Part shown: piece by piece, positions 27,215 through 35,950 of the stretch
How positions within the stretch are numbered: position 1 is the stretch's first letter
Layout: each line of letters starts with the position of its first letter
DNA from: CALGLS01 sp047626155
Lineage (GTDB): Bacteria; Bacteroidota; Bacteroidia; Chitinophagales; Saprospiraceae
DNA: 64,000 nt
NCBI GenBank assembly: GCA_047626155.1
Contig: JBLHRR010000009.1
Span: 11,553 to 75,552 of the forward strand
Direction: 5' to 3'
Position numbers and translations under genes: made by a program
Notes under the pieces: generated by a model
What the model was told of the DNA's origin: nothing
What the model saw: the letters and a program-made list of their open reading frames with translations, nothing else
Database searches by the model: none

Positions 27215-27709
27215 TTATTTCCCCTTTTCGTACTTTGTAATCATGGATTCAATGTCCGTAGTGAATTCCTTTACAGATTTTCTATAACCTGTTTTACCAA
27301 GACCGTCTATCTGGAACTGACCATTGTTAGCATCTTTATCAAGGTGGAAAACCCAAACAGTAGGATAGCCACGCACTTGAAAAGCTTGCTGAAGCGCTGC
27401 GTTTTGCTCCTTGATGTCATCAGGCAATTGTGTTCTTTTAGGGAAATCCAATTCTAAGAGGATCACATTTTCATCCGCCCAGGTTTTAAAATCTTTCTTT
27501 GAAAATACAGAAGCAGTCAATTTCTTACACCATCCACACCAATCGCTACCTGTGAAATTGGCCATAATAGGCTTCCCCGTTTCCTTAGATAAGGTGTAGG
27601 CTTCGTCTATGCTAACCAACCAACCTTCATTTTCTGCTTTGTAAGCTTCTTGACTCTGCCCAACAAAAGCGGATAAAACGAGAAGGCTTAGGATTATAAT
27701 CTTTTTCAT
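27215..27709 (-). CDS. Exported thioredoxin-family protein
   Basis: 164 residues. Signal peptide 1-19 (IIILSLLVLSAFVGQS|Q). Thioredoxin-like fold with the redox motif WCGWC at 57-61 (active cysteines 58 and 61) in NFTGSDWCGWCKKL, and the cis-proline segment VRGYPTVWVF. This matches the Thioredoxin_7/DUF255-like periplasmic group, which reduces or monitors disulphides in the cell envelope. It appears monocistronic, with its own promoter box and terminator. Confidence 0.9.
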   Translation of the reverse strand: MKKIIILSLLVLSAFVGQSQEAYKAENEGWLVSIDEAYTLSKETGKPIMANFTGSDWCGWCKKLTASVFSKKDFKTWADENVILLELDFPKRTQLPDDIKEQNAALQQAFQVRGYPTVWVFHLDKDANNGQFQIDGLGKTGYRKSVKEFTTDIESMITKYEKGK

Positions 27710-27793
27710 TGTTTACTGTTTTTTACGTCCGTGGTCTAATAATATTATTCGTAAGTTATCTTTTGTGTAGACTTAGCGTCTGTTTTGAGTTTC

Positions 27794-27801
27794 CAAAGGT
27801 A
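27794..27801 (-). promoter_or_regulatory. Bacteroidota -7 box (TACCTTTG) for the thioredoxin gene
   Basis: CAAAGGTA on the plus strand; about 85 bases upstream of the start. A TTTTTG run lies farther upstream near -33. Confidence 0.5.
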
Positions 27802-28027
27802 CCAAAATGATGGAAAACAAAAAGTTAAGAAAATACTATTTTTACCTTGTTTAAGGAGAATCTAAAGTATCCATGCAGTATTTATACCATTTATGTAGAC
27901 GCGAAGACTTTTTGGATGTTGCATTAAAAGCTTCTGTGGGTGTTAAAAGGTTTATTTTGTTTCCATTGACATCTAAAAAAGGAGGGCGAATCATTTTCTT
28001 ATAAAGGACTTTATTAACTTTGAAGAT

Positions 28028-28837
28028 TTGAAAACAAAGGAAAGAATAGACCTCAGCTTAGGTGATAAAATATTCGATCATTATCTATTCGTAGGAGTGC
28101 TTTGCATTCCTGCTTGCATGTTTGGTTATATGCATATCATAGAATCATTAGATTCTAAAGTACTAGAATCGTCCTTTTACATGAGTTGTATCACTCTTGT
28201 TTTTGCTCCTCTTGTTTATTTTTATCAAAAAAGAAAGACCTATTTTAATCGATACCCAATCAGGCTTTTACCTAAAGAATTTAAAGAAGTTGTGAAAATA
28301 ACAGCGAGAGAATTGAATTGGCAGGTTGCAGAAGTAAGTGAAGGGTATATTGTTGCGACAAGATATGGTTCAGGCTTACTAAATAATAGTAGCCAAAGAA
28401 TAGCCATTAAAAGAGAAGAAAATTCGATCCTGATTAATAGTATTAAAAACCCGAAAGGTAGGTACTCGCCTTCATTTAAAAAGAACAAAGAAAACGTAGC
28501 TGTCTTTATTGAGAATGCCAGAGACTTTATTGATGGTAAAGATATTTACTTGAAACTGGCAAAGAAAAGAACCAAGCAAAGAGCAATTGAAGAACAAAAG
28601 GAGAAAGGCTTCTGGGAAGGTAGTGAATGGACAGTCGGAAATATTTTAATGCGATTAATTGGCTATGGTTTTTTCTTTATATTTCTTTTAATTGGCTTAT
28701 ATTTTCTTTTTGTAGATGAAGGAATAGGAATTAGTTTAATTCTATTGCCTTTAAGTGCTGTTATTTTCTGGATTTATATTCGAATCGATTTCCAAATTTT
28801 GATAGAAAAAAAACGTAGAAGAAATGGAACGAAGTAA
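28028..28837 (+). CDS. Hypothetical membrane protein (four TM helices)
   Basis: 269 residues from a TTG start at 28028. Two hydrophobic helices near the N-terminus (about 16-36 and 45-62), a soluble middle domain (65-205), and two C-terminal helices (about 212-232 and 235-252) with a basic tail (EKKRRRNG). No family recognised. The box TAACTTTG at 28015-28022 ends only 5 bases before the start, so either the mRNA is leaderless or translation begins at a later codon. Confidence 0.6.
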   Translation: MKTKERIDLSLGDKIFDHYLFVGVLCIPACMFGYMHIIESLDSKVLESSFYMSCITLVFAPLVYFYQKRKTYFNRYPIRLLPKEFKEVVKITARELNWQVAEVSEGYIVATRYGSGLLNNSSQRIAIKREENSILINSIKNPKGRYSPSFKKNKENVAVFIENARDFIDGKDIYLKLAKKRTKQRAIEEQKEKGFWEGSEWTVGNILMRLIGYGFFFIFLLIGLYFLFVDEGIGISLILLPLSAVIFWIYIRIDFQILIEKKRRRNGTK

Positions 28838-28934
28838 ATGGTCCTAACATTTGCTTAATGCTAACAACACTTAATTTAACCTGCACTTAATTTACTCTTA
28901 TCAACCCCGAAATAATCAGGAGACATAGAAAAAA

Positions 28935-28942
28935 TACCTTTG
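28935..28942 (+). promoter_or_regulatory. Bacteroidota -7 box (TACCTTTG) for the TonB receptor/phytase pair
   Basis: TACCTTTG is 27 bases upstream of the TonB receptor ATG. The -33 region is not clear. Confidence 0.55.
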
Positions 28943-28969
28943 CTTTTTTAAAAATCAAAACAATCTAAT

Positions 28970-31717
28970 ATGAAAAAGCAATTTTACATTATCCTATCTT
29001 TTCTCCTAATGGGTTCCACTATCCTTACTGCACAAAGCAATCTTAGAGGAGCTATTCTGGATGATTTTTCAGAAGGCCTTCCAGGAGCTCATGTTTATCT
29101 GGAAGGAACCAATTACTCTGATCTGACAGACATCAACGGGAGCTATAAAATATTCAATATTCCCGCAGGTACCTATCAATTAGTGGTGAGCTACATCGGT
29201 TACGGTAATCAAACGACGGAAGTAACCATCGGAAATGAAAACACCTTGTTACAAAATGTTACAATGGCCCAAAGTAACATACTCTCGGAAGTAGTCATTA
29301 ATGGAAGATTGGAAGGTCAGGCAAAAGCATTGAACAACCAAAAAAACAGATTAAACATCTCGAATATTATTGCAAGTGAACAAATCGAAAGATTCCCGGA
29401 TGCTAATATTGGGGATGCCTTGAAAAGAGTATCTGGTATCAATGTACAATATGATCAGGGAGAGGCCAGGTTTGCAAACATCAGAGGTACCGCTCCAGAG
29501 CTCAATTCCATTACCATCAATGGAGAAAGAATTCCTTCTGCTGAAGCAGAAAAAAGATACGTCCAACTTGATTTGATCCCTGCTGACATGGTTTCTACCA
29601 TAGAAGTAAACAAAGCGGTGACTCCTGATATGGATGGAGATGCGATTGGTGGATCTATTAACTTAGTGACCAAAAAAGCACCTGCCGGTGCAAGCATTCA
29701 GGGAACACTGGGAACTGGTTATAGCTTTTTGACAAAGAAACCAATAATAAAAGGCAGGCTGACTTATTCCAATCGCTTTGCAAAAGATAAACTTGGCTTG
29801 ATCGTAAGTGCTTCTATTTTAGACAAATCAGTCCGCTCTGATAACGTAGAAACCGAGTGGGATTATCTGGACGAAAATGATAAAGATGGTAGCGTATATC
29901 CTACTGATCATCAGGTAAGGAAATACTCATTGCAACGTATTCGACAGAGCTATTCTGCGACGCTTGATTATAATATTAATGAATCACATAACATTTATCT
30001 TACAGGAATGTACAATTGGAGGAATGACTGGGAAAACAGATACCGAAGAAGATATAAAGATATCGAACAATTAGAGGACGGCTCTTATGTTGCAGAAATT
30101 AGAAGACAAACTAAAGGAGGAGTAAAGGACAATAATTATGGACGTCTGGAAGACCAACGTATGCAAAGTGTTGGATTGGGCGGTACGCACTTCTTTAATA
30201 AAATAAAAGTCACCTGGTCTGCTTCTGCGCTAAAGGCAAGTGAAGACCGACCGAATGAGCGATACATTTCCATGAACGTAAAAGATCAACCTGTTTCTTT
30301 GGATTTGATAGATTTGGAAACACCAATTGTAACGCCAATCAATGGAGAAGGAATGGACCTTTCTGCGGCTTACGGTTTGAACGAAATAACAGAAGAATTT
30401 CAATATACAGATGAGCAGGATTTGAATGGAAAACTGGATGTAGAGATTCCAATTCTTTTTGGTAAAAACTCCAGCTTCCTTAAAGTAGGAGGGCGTTTTA
30501 AAAACAAATCAAAGACCAGAGATAATAGTTTCAGAGAGTATACGCCACTTGATGAAGATGCTTTTGTAATGGATGCTTTAAGAAATACAGAAAGTGAAAC
30601 AGAGTCGGATTTTAGCATTGGCGATTATGAAATTGGTTCTTTTGTAAGTAAGGAATTTTTAGGAGATACGGACTTTACCAAGGGCTTTGAAGGCGAAGAT
30701 GTGTTAGAAGAATTCGCGGGTAATTTTGATGCAGAAGAAGATGTAACAGCGGCTTACGTGATGTATACTCAGAATCTAGGAAAAAAGATGACTATGGTCG
30801 CAGGTGTACGTTATGAGCAAACTAAAGTGAGCTATAGCGGAAAAATATTTGATGGGGAAACCCTGACCGGTTCTGAAGGAGAGTCTGATGATTACGCTAA
30901 TGTATTACCTGGTTTACACATTAAATACAACCTGTCAAAATGGACGAATCTTCGTTTGGCTTGGACCAACACCTTGGCTCGTCCAAATTATTTCGATTTG
31001 GTTCCTTATCAGCAAATCAATACAGAAGACAACGAAATCAGCATAGGTAACCCGGCTTTGGAAGCGACTACTTCAATGAATGTAGATATATTGTTGGAAC
31101 ACTATTTTAAAAACATTGGATTGATTTCAGGTGGCCTGTTTTACAAGAACCTAACAAACGTTATTGCCACAAAGACGCAGAATGATGTCAACTTTCAGGG
31201 GACGACCTATGAACAGTTTCGGCAACCCGTAAATGCAGGTGATGCAGACTTGTTTGGTTTTGAAATCGGCTTGCAGCGCCGCCTTGATTTTTTACCAGGA
31301 GCGCTTGGAAATTTTACCGTTTATACCAATTACACTTACAACCAATCTAAATTGAAAGATGTTAAGCTGGAGGGTAGAGAAGAGGAAGATTTGCCTTTAG
31401 TAGGTACACCGAAAAATTTATTTAACCTTAGTTTGGCTTATGACTTGAAAAAATTGGATCTAAGATTATCCTACAATTTTGCAGATTCTTTTATTGAAGA
31501 ATACAACGACGAAGCTTTCTATGATCGTTGGTACGATGTCGTTAATTATCTCGACTTTAATGCGGACTATGCTTTAACCGATAACTGGCGTCTTTACTTC
31601 AGCATGAATAACTTGCTTAATCAACCACTTCGATATTTTCAAGGTGTTTCGAGTAGAACAATGCAAGCCGAATATTATGGGACGCAGGCGAATATTGGTG
31701 TGAAATTTAATTATTAA
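28970..31717 (+). CDS. TonB-dependent receptor paired with a phytase
   Basis: 915 residues. Signal peptide 1-21 (ending TILTAQ). A CarboxypepD_reg domain (about 22-105: LRGAILDDFSEGLPGAHVYL) precedes the plug (about 115-230, with FPDANIGDALKRVSGINV and GGSINLVTKKAP). A 22-strand barrel runs to the C-terminus, ending GVKFNY. It would import a ligand through the outer membrane using the TonB/ExbBD proton-driven complex. The phytase gene starts 137 bases downstream, so phytate, or its inositol phosphate or bound-metal products, is the likely ligand; this is inferred from context. The gap holds a palindromic repeat. Confidence 0.92.
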   Translation: MKKQFYIILSFLLMGSTILTAQSNLRGAILDDFSEGLPGAHVYLEGTNYSDLTDINGSYKIFNIPAGTYQLVVSYIGYGNQTTEVTIGNENTLLQNVTMAQSNILSEVVINGRLEGQAKALNNQKNRLNISNIIASEQIERFPDANIGDALKRVSGINVQYDQGEARFANIRGTAPELNSITINGERIPSAEAEKRYVQLDLIPADMVSTIEVNKAVTPDMDGDAIGGSINLVTKKAPAGASIQGTLGTGYSFLTKKPIIKGRLTYSNRFAKDKLGLIVSASILDKSVRSDNVETEWDYLDENDKDGSVYPTDHQVRKYSLQRIRQSYSATLDYNINESHNIYLTGMYNWRNDWENRYRRRYKDIEQLEDGSYVAEIRRQTKGGVKDNNYGRLEDQRMQSVGLGGTHFFNKIKVTWSASALKASEDRPNERYISMNVKDQPVSLDLIDLETPIVTPINGEGMDLSAAYGLNEITEEFQYTDEQDLNGKLDVEIPILFGKNSSFLKVGGRFKNKSKTRDNSFREYTPLDEDAFVMDALRNTESETESDFSIGDYEIGSFVSKEFLGDTDFTKGFEGEDVLEEFAGNFDAEEDVTAAYVMYTQNLGKKMTMVAGVRYEQTKVSYSGKIFDGETLTGSEGESDDYANVLPGLHIKYNLSKWTNLRLAWTNTLARPNYFDLVPYQQINTEDNEISIGNPALEATTSMNVDILLEHYFKNIGLISGGLFYKNLTNVIATKTQNDVNFQGTTYEQFRQPVNAGDADLFGFEIGLQRRLDFLPGALGNFTVYTNYTYNQSKLKDVKLEGREEEDLPLVGTPKNLFNLSLAYDLKKLDLRLSYNFADSFIEEYNDEAFYDRWYDVVNYLDFNADYALTDNWRLYFSMNNLLNQPLRYFQGVSSRTMQAEYYGTQANIGVKFNY

Positions 31718-31742
31718 TTCTTTTGTAACTGTTCAGTATGTT

Positions 31743-31818
31743 GCCTTTAGCTATTGGCAGTTAGCTTCTCCATAACGCGAAAGTGGGAAGCTAACTGCCA
31801 TCGGCTAAAAGCCAACTG
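31743..31818. repeat. AGTTAGC/GCTAACT palindrome (family E), copy 1
   Basis: TTTAGCTATTGGCAGTTAGC pairs with GCTAACTGCCATCGGCTAAA around ATAACGCGAAAGTG. It shares GTAACTGTTCAG just upstream and the core ATAACGCGAAAGTGGGAAGC with the copy at 35831-35935. It lies between the TonB receptor and phytase genes. Confidence 0.8.
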
Positions 31819-31854
31819 TCGAATAATTAATTCTTTTAAAAAAAATATTTTGTA

Positions 31855-33015
31855 ATGATAAGTACGTTTTATAACAATGACAGGGGGAAGACTTTCCTTT
31901 TCTCTGTTCTTTTTTTTATAGTGATTTTATTATCCGTTTTTCTATTGCAAACCTGTAGTGTCTTTGATGGGAAATTGGAAGTAAAAAAAGAGGCAAAAGA
32001 ATTTCGGGCTGCAAAGGAACGCCAACAAAAGATTTACAAATCGGTAATCGCAAATGTTGAAACGGAGCCAGTAGGAGCGGCCAGTACAGAAGACGATGCT
32101 GCTGATGATCCGGCCATTTGGTATTCAGCCAAAACTCCAGCAAATAGTATCATTTTTGGTACCAATAAAAAAGGCGGAATTCACGCATATGATTTGTCCG
32201 GTCGGGAACTACAATTTGTACCTTGCGGGAAAATAAATAACATAGATATTCGACGTTCTGTTAAAATGGGTAAGTCGGAGGTCGATGTTTTGGTAGGGAG
32301 TAACCGAAGCGACAGTACCCTTGTTTTATTTCTTATTGATGAGAATGGAGCTATAAAAAGCGAAGCAGATTACCGCATTCAATTGGGTGATTTTGAACCC
32401 TATGGCTTGTGTCTATACAAAACAGAGGCCGCTTCGTTATTTGCTTTTGTTAATAATAAAAATGGGGAAGTACACCAAATTACCATAAGCTTAGATGTGA
32501 ATAACGAGCTAGTCACAGCAATCGTTCGGAAGTTGAAACTCCCAACACAAGTAGAAGGAATGGTGGTAGATGATGACGGTCATCGTCTTTTTGTAGGAGA
32601 GGAAGGAGCGGGGATTTATCTTTTTTCTGCCTGGCCTGCGGGAGATACAGACGGTGTGCTACTGGAAGGGAGTACAGAATCTAACAATAAGATTTCATTT
32701 GACATAGAAGGGCTAGCTTTGTTACCGCCACATTACCTGGTAGCTTCTAGTCAAGGGAATTTTTCTTACGCCATTTTCGATTTAGAGAAACGAAAGTATG
32801 TAGATTCTTTTATCATAAAAAAAGGATTGGTGGATGGATCAGAAGAAACAGATGGTTTAGAAATTATGTCAAAGGGACTGGGAACAATGTTTCCAAAAGG
32901 TTTATTGGTGGTGCAAGATGGTTTCAACTTTGACGATACGATAAAGCGGAATCAGAACTTTAAATTGGTGGATCTGGGGGAGGTGCTTTCTTTGTTGGGC
33001 GAAATGGACAAGTAG
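31855..33015 (+). CDS. Beta-propeller 3-phytase lipoprotein
   Basis: 386 residues. A hydrophobic leader (about 14-31) ends in LQTC, with the lipid site at Cys34. The mature part is a six-bladed beta-propeller phytase: DDAADDPAIWY (the calcium-binding DDPAIW motif), FGTNKKGGIHAYDLSG, NNIDIRR and a later DDDGHRLFVGEEGAGI. Such enzymes remove phosphate from phytate in a calcium-dependent way. As a lipoprotein it is placed in the envelope next to the TonB receptor encoded upstream. Length is typical (about 350-390). Confidence 0.92.
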   Translation: MISTFYNNDRGKTFLFSVLFFIVILLSVFLLQTCSVFDGKLEVKKEAKEFRAAKERQQKIYKSVIANVETEPVGAASTEDDAADDPAIWYSAKTPANSIIFGTNKKGGIHAYDLSGRELQFVPCGKINNIDIRRSVKMGKSEVDVLVGSNRSDSTLVLFLIDENGAIKSEADYRIQLGDFEPYGLCLYKTEAASLFAFVNNKNGEVHQITISLDVNNELVTAIVRKLKLPTQVEGMVVDDDGHRLFVGEEGAGIYLFSAWPAGDTDGVLLEGSTESNNKISFDIEGLALLPPHYLVASSQGNFSYAIFDLEKRKYVDSFIIKKGLVDGSEETDGLEIMSKGLGTMFPKGLLVVQDGFNFDDTIKRNQNFKLVDLGEVLSLLGEMDK

Positions 33016-33113
33016 GTTGAGAGGTTAGGAGCCGTTATTTGTTTGCTAATCAACGGAGCAGAATGGGGGGAGGAGTACATAACTCCGTCTCTAATAGGGT
33101 AGCGTAGTGGTAA

Positions 33114-33458
33114 AACCTTGTAATTGTAGATCAACTAGCACCAAATCAGATATCTAGAGTTCAATTCATTTTTGAAGAAGAGGAATTTGTTTTTCATTAT
33201 GAAGCTAAAAAACGAAAAGAGTGCGTGACGAATTCCCTGCTTTTGGCAGCTGCCAGTAGCTAACTGCTAACTGCCAAAACTTGGATTCCGGAAATATGTC
33301 ACGCACTCAAACGAAAAGTGTTGGCCTTATGTCGTCTATGGTATGATGCCAGAATTAAATTCAAAGAGTATTCCAATGGACGACGAGTCTTTATGGGAAA
33401 GCAACCTAAATATAATGAGGTGCAAAAGATAAAAGAAGATTATGGATTGGAGTGGTGA
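33114..33458 (+). pseudogene. Small conserved-looking ORF interrupted by a 90-bp element
   Basis: The left part (33114-33218) encodes ...DQLAPNQISRVQFIFEEEEF and ...EAKKRK. The right part (33318-33455) encodes VLALCRLWYDARIKFKEY then SNGRRVFMGKQPKYNEV and ends DYGLEW-stop. Removing the inserted 99 bases (element plus one copy of its 9-bp duplication) joins them in one frame of about 80 codons. In the present sequence an element-borne TAA ends the first part. No ATG start is seen (the frame opens after TAA at 33111), so the gene may have been damaged before. Function unknown. Confidence 0.7.
33219..33308. mobile_element. 90-bp MITE-like element (family B) with 9-bp target duplication
   Basis: Perfect terminal inverted repeats GAGTGCGTGAC (33219-33229) and GTCACGCACTC (33298-33308) are flanked by AAACGAAAA on both sides (33210-33218 and 33309-33317). 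The interior is palindromic (TTTTGGCAG...CTGCCAAAA) with AGCTAACTGC units shared with family E. There is no coding capacity, so it must be mobilised in trans. A related right end (AGGGAATTTGTCACGCACTC) occurs at 40448-40467. Confidence 0.9.
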
Positions 33459-33460
33459 AA

Positions 33461-34066
33461 TTACCTCAACAAGCTATACACGTACTCCCCCTTGTCAAAT
33501 AAATTAGGAATAGCCTCCTTGTTCGCGCGCCCATGTTCTCGGTAAAATAACAGATCACTTCCGAAGCCTTCCAGATACCAACCCTCTTCTCTGGAAAAGA
33601 AATCCAGTAAGTCTGTATGAAAAATATAGCGGATGTCAATCTCCTGATTCCCTTGTAACAAGTAATTTTCAGTAAAAATGGGATGCGTGTCAAAACCAAT
33701 GTCCTTTGTCCAGCCAATGTACTCGCCGATTTTGTGATAGAAGTATTTCGGCTTCAACTGGAAAAGAGGCAGATTCATTCCAGAAGCGCGAACCATGAAA
33801 ATGGTAAAATGCCGTCTCGACCTGTTCTTCCCGCCGCCAGTTATAATGCTATAATCAAAAATGCAAAGCTCATGGTCTTCTTGCTGGTCAATATGGCTGA
33901 GTAGATTCCGCACCTTCCGAGAACGCCCGCGCTGAAAAACTTTGAACCCCGCCAGGCTATGAACCAACTCTTCTTCATCTGATTCGTAATAGTTCATCCC
34001 GAGCTCCATGGCGACTTCTTTCATGGTGGTACTCCGGCCTTTAAATATTTTGGATAGGAAAGACAT
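33461..34066 (-). CDS. Hypothetical cytoplasmic protein
   Basis: 201 residues, no signal peptide or membrane helix. Motif-like stretches are FQRGRSRKVRNLL, CIFDYSIITGGGKNRSR (about 90-106, a strand followed by a basic turn) and PLFQLKPKYFYHKIGEYIGW. The type is found in many Bacteroidota and Cyanobacteria without a known role. The stop codon is 2 bases from the end of the broken ORF on the opposite strand. Confidence 0.65.
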   Translation of the reverse strand: MSFLSKIFKGRSTTMKEVAMELGMNYYESDEEELVHSLAGFKVFQRGRSRKVRNLLSHIDQQEDHELCIFDYSIITGGGKNRSRRHFTIFMVRASGMNLPLFQLKPKYFYHKIGEYIGWTKDIGFDTHPIFTENYLLQGNQEIDIRYIFHTDLLDFFSREEGWYLEGFGSDLLFYREHGRANKEAIPNLFDKGEYVYSLLR

Positions 34067-34294
34067 GTTTGTTTTGATTTTTTTTGTAAGGCTAAGGTAT
34101 TCTTTTGAACGGAAGTATGCAAGAGAGATTCGAGGGAGGACTAAAGATTGTCGATTATATGTTTTTGGGCTAGCAAAATTAATCCATACTCTTGTAAGGT
34201 ATCGACTTAATAAGTACTCTACTATATGGTGAGGCGATTTCCCTTTTTAGAAAATTAATTACCAGCGAACGAAAAGCGACATTTTTAAATACGC

Positions 34295-34302
34295 TATATT
34301 TG
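34295..34302 (+). promoter_or_regulatory. Bacteroidota -7 box (TATATTTG) for the serine hydrolase gene
   Basis: TATATTTG lies 21 bases upstream of the ATG, an ideal spacing for a short leader. Confidence 0.6.
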
Positions 34303-34323
34303 TCATAACTAAAATCTAGAATT

Positions 34324-35490
34324 ATGAACACCAAATTAACTAAGCTCCTTTTCGTTCTTCCATTCCTATTTCTGAGTTGCAACCAGAAAACCAATTCCGA
34401 GCTCCTCGTCAATAAAAAAATTCAAAAAACAGAAGCGCTCTGTCAAGCCGTACTCGATTCCATTTACAAAGCCAACCCCAACGCCGTCGGAATCATGGCG
34501 CATGTAGAGTCTTATAAAAGGAAACTCTCCTGGAGTGGTGCCGCCGGTACTTCCGATAAAAAAGGAACTCCGATTCAAGCGGATCAACCCGCCCTGATTG
34601 CCAGTAATACCAAAACCTATGTATCGGCGAGTATCCTTCGGTTGGTAGAATTAAATAAATTACAAATAACGGATCCTATCGCAAAGCACCTTTCTGAAAA
34701 TACAAAAGCAGTGTTAGCAAAAGACGCTTATGATTTGGAAGCGATTACTATTGCTCATTTAATGTCTCATACCTCAGGTGTTTATGATTATGTTGATTCA
34801 GAGGAAAGGCTATTGATAAAGAGGGCGCAAGAGAATCCGAAATATCGTTGGACACGCGACGAACAAATTGCACTGGCTGTTTCTGGAGGCGAACCTCTCG
34901 GTAGTCCTGGAGATATATTTAGCTATGCCGATACCAATTTTTCCCTCCTTTCAGAAATCATTGAGCAACGCACAGGAAAGAAATTCTATACCGCTATTCG
35001 AGATTTATTGCAATACAAAAGATTCCGTTTGGATAACACTTGGTTTGATTCGCTTGAAGATGTACCAAAAAATACTAAACCTCTCGTTCATCAATATTGG
35101 GATAAAATGGGCTTTGACAGCTATGTTCTCGACCACTCTTTCGACCTCTATGGAGGAGGAGGAATTGCTGCGACGACAAAAGACATCGCTCGATTTTCTC
35201 AATTGCTTTTCAACGGGAAATTCTTTGACAAAGCAGAAACGCTTCAATTAATCTATACCCCAATGCCTGCCAAAGAAGATACCGGCGAAAACTATCATCT
35301 CGGATTGATGGAGTCAAAGGTAAACGGTTATACAAGTTATGGTCACGGAGGCTTTTGGGGAACCATCGTTCAATATTTCCCAGAATTGGATTTATCTATT
35401 TCGGTTTTTATCAATAATCGAGATGCGAATAAATTGCGGAAAGAGGTGCTGGAAGGTTTGCTAAGCGAATTATCTAAAACGCAGAAATGA
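34324..35490 (+). CDS. Serine hydrolase lipoprotein (class C beta-lactamase-like)
   Basis: 388 residues. The signal ends in a lipobox FLSC with Cys19. Active-site motifs of the penicillin-binding/beta-lactamase clan: SxxK as S94-N-T-K97; YADTN (about 200-204) in the Tyr-x-Asn position, as in many esterase-type members; and HGG (about 340-342) in GHGGFWGT. This clan includes D-aminopeptidases, esterases and DD-carboxypeptidases, so true beta-lactamase activity should not be assumed. Its stop overlaps the start of the broken downstream gene (ATGA), so the two formed an operon. Confidence 0.88.
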   Translation: MNTKLTKLLFVLPFLFLSCNQKTNSELLVNKKIQKTEALCQAVLDSIYKANPNAVGIMAHVESYKRKLSWSGAAGTSDKKGTPIQADQPALIASNTKTYVSASILRLVELNKLQITDPIAKHLSENTKAVLAKDAYDLEAITIAHLMSHTSGVYDYVDSEERLLIKRAQENPKYRWTRDEQIALAVSGGEPLGSPGDIFSYADTNFSLLSEIIEQRTGKKFYTAIRDLLQYKRFRLDNTWFDSLEDVPKNTKPLVHQYWDKMGFDSYVLDHSFDLYGGGGIAATTKDIARFSQLLFNGKFFDKAETLQLIYTPMPAKEDTGENYHLGLMESKVNGYTSYGHGGFWGTIVQYFPELDLSISVFINNRDANKLRKEVLEGLLSELSKTQK

Positions 35491-35830
35491 GGGTCGTGAA
35501 TTTCAATAACAAAACATTCGCATTGCTGGAAAATAGCGAAAAAGGAACGGTCAATACCAATACGGTTTTGAATATAAGCAAGATGGGAATCTCGTAACAG
35601 CAGATTACTATGGAGGAACGGTTCGTTACGGAAAGATCATAGCCCGCCTCGATGGAGAAGAATTGCATATGCGTTACCACTGCCTAACCACTGAGGATGT
35701 TTTGAAATCAGGCAAAGCGATTGCTAAAGTTATTTTGAATGAAGAACAGAAAATACTATTACATTTGGATTGGGAATGGCTCGATGGAGGAGGGGAGAAG
35801 GCGACTTCTGTTTATATAGAAATGGGGTAA
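35487..35830 (+). pseudogene. Frameshifted small protein of the n-acetylglutamate-synthase-annotated family
   Basis: From ATG at 35487 the frame reads MRVVNFNNKTFALLENSEKG and stops early at 35598. In the next frame, from about 35568, it continues FEYKQDGNLVTADYYGG, KIIARLDGEELHMRYH, then LLHLDWEWLDG and ends at TAA 35828-35830. Together these make one protein of about 114 residues of a small beta-rich family often labelled 'n-acetylglutamate synthase' without evidence. A single missing T in the run at 35566-35569 (GTTTTG for GTTTTTG) explains the shift. The gene was coupled to the serine hydrolase. Confidence 0.75.
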
Positions 35831-35935
35831 CTGTTCAGCAGTTGGCTTTTAGCAGCTAGCAGTTAGCTTCCCACTTTCGCGTTATAGCGAAGCTAACTGC
35901 TAACTGCAAATAGCTAGAAGCCATTATACAGAATA
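35831..35935. repeat. AGTTAGC/GCTAACT palindrome (family E), copy 2
   Basis: It begins at the stop codon of the broken gene (TAACTGTTCAG) and forms a long hairpin from GGCTTTTAGCAGCTAGCAG to its complement near 35905-35922. Read in reverse it shares ATAACGCGAAAGTGGGAAGC with copy 1 at 31743. Confidence 0.8.
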
Positions 35936-35950
35936 GGTACGAAAAGGAAC

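Noticed and set aside
34324..35490. Antibiotic-resistance beta-lactamase
   Set aside because: The SxxK and HGG motifs place it in the broad serine hydrolase clan, but nothing distinguishes a true class C beta-lactamase, and the lipobox and YADTN variant fit esterase or peptidase members as well.
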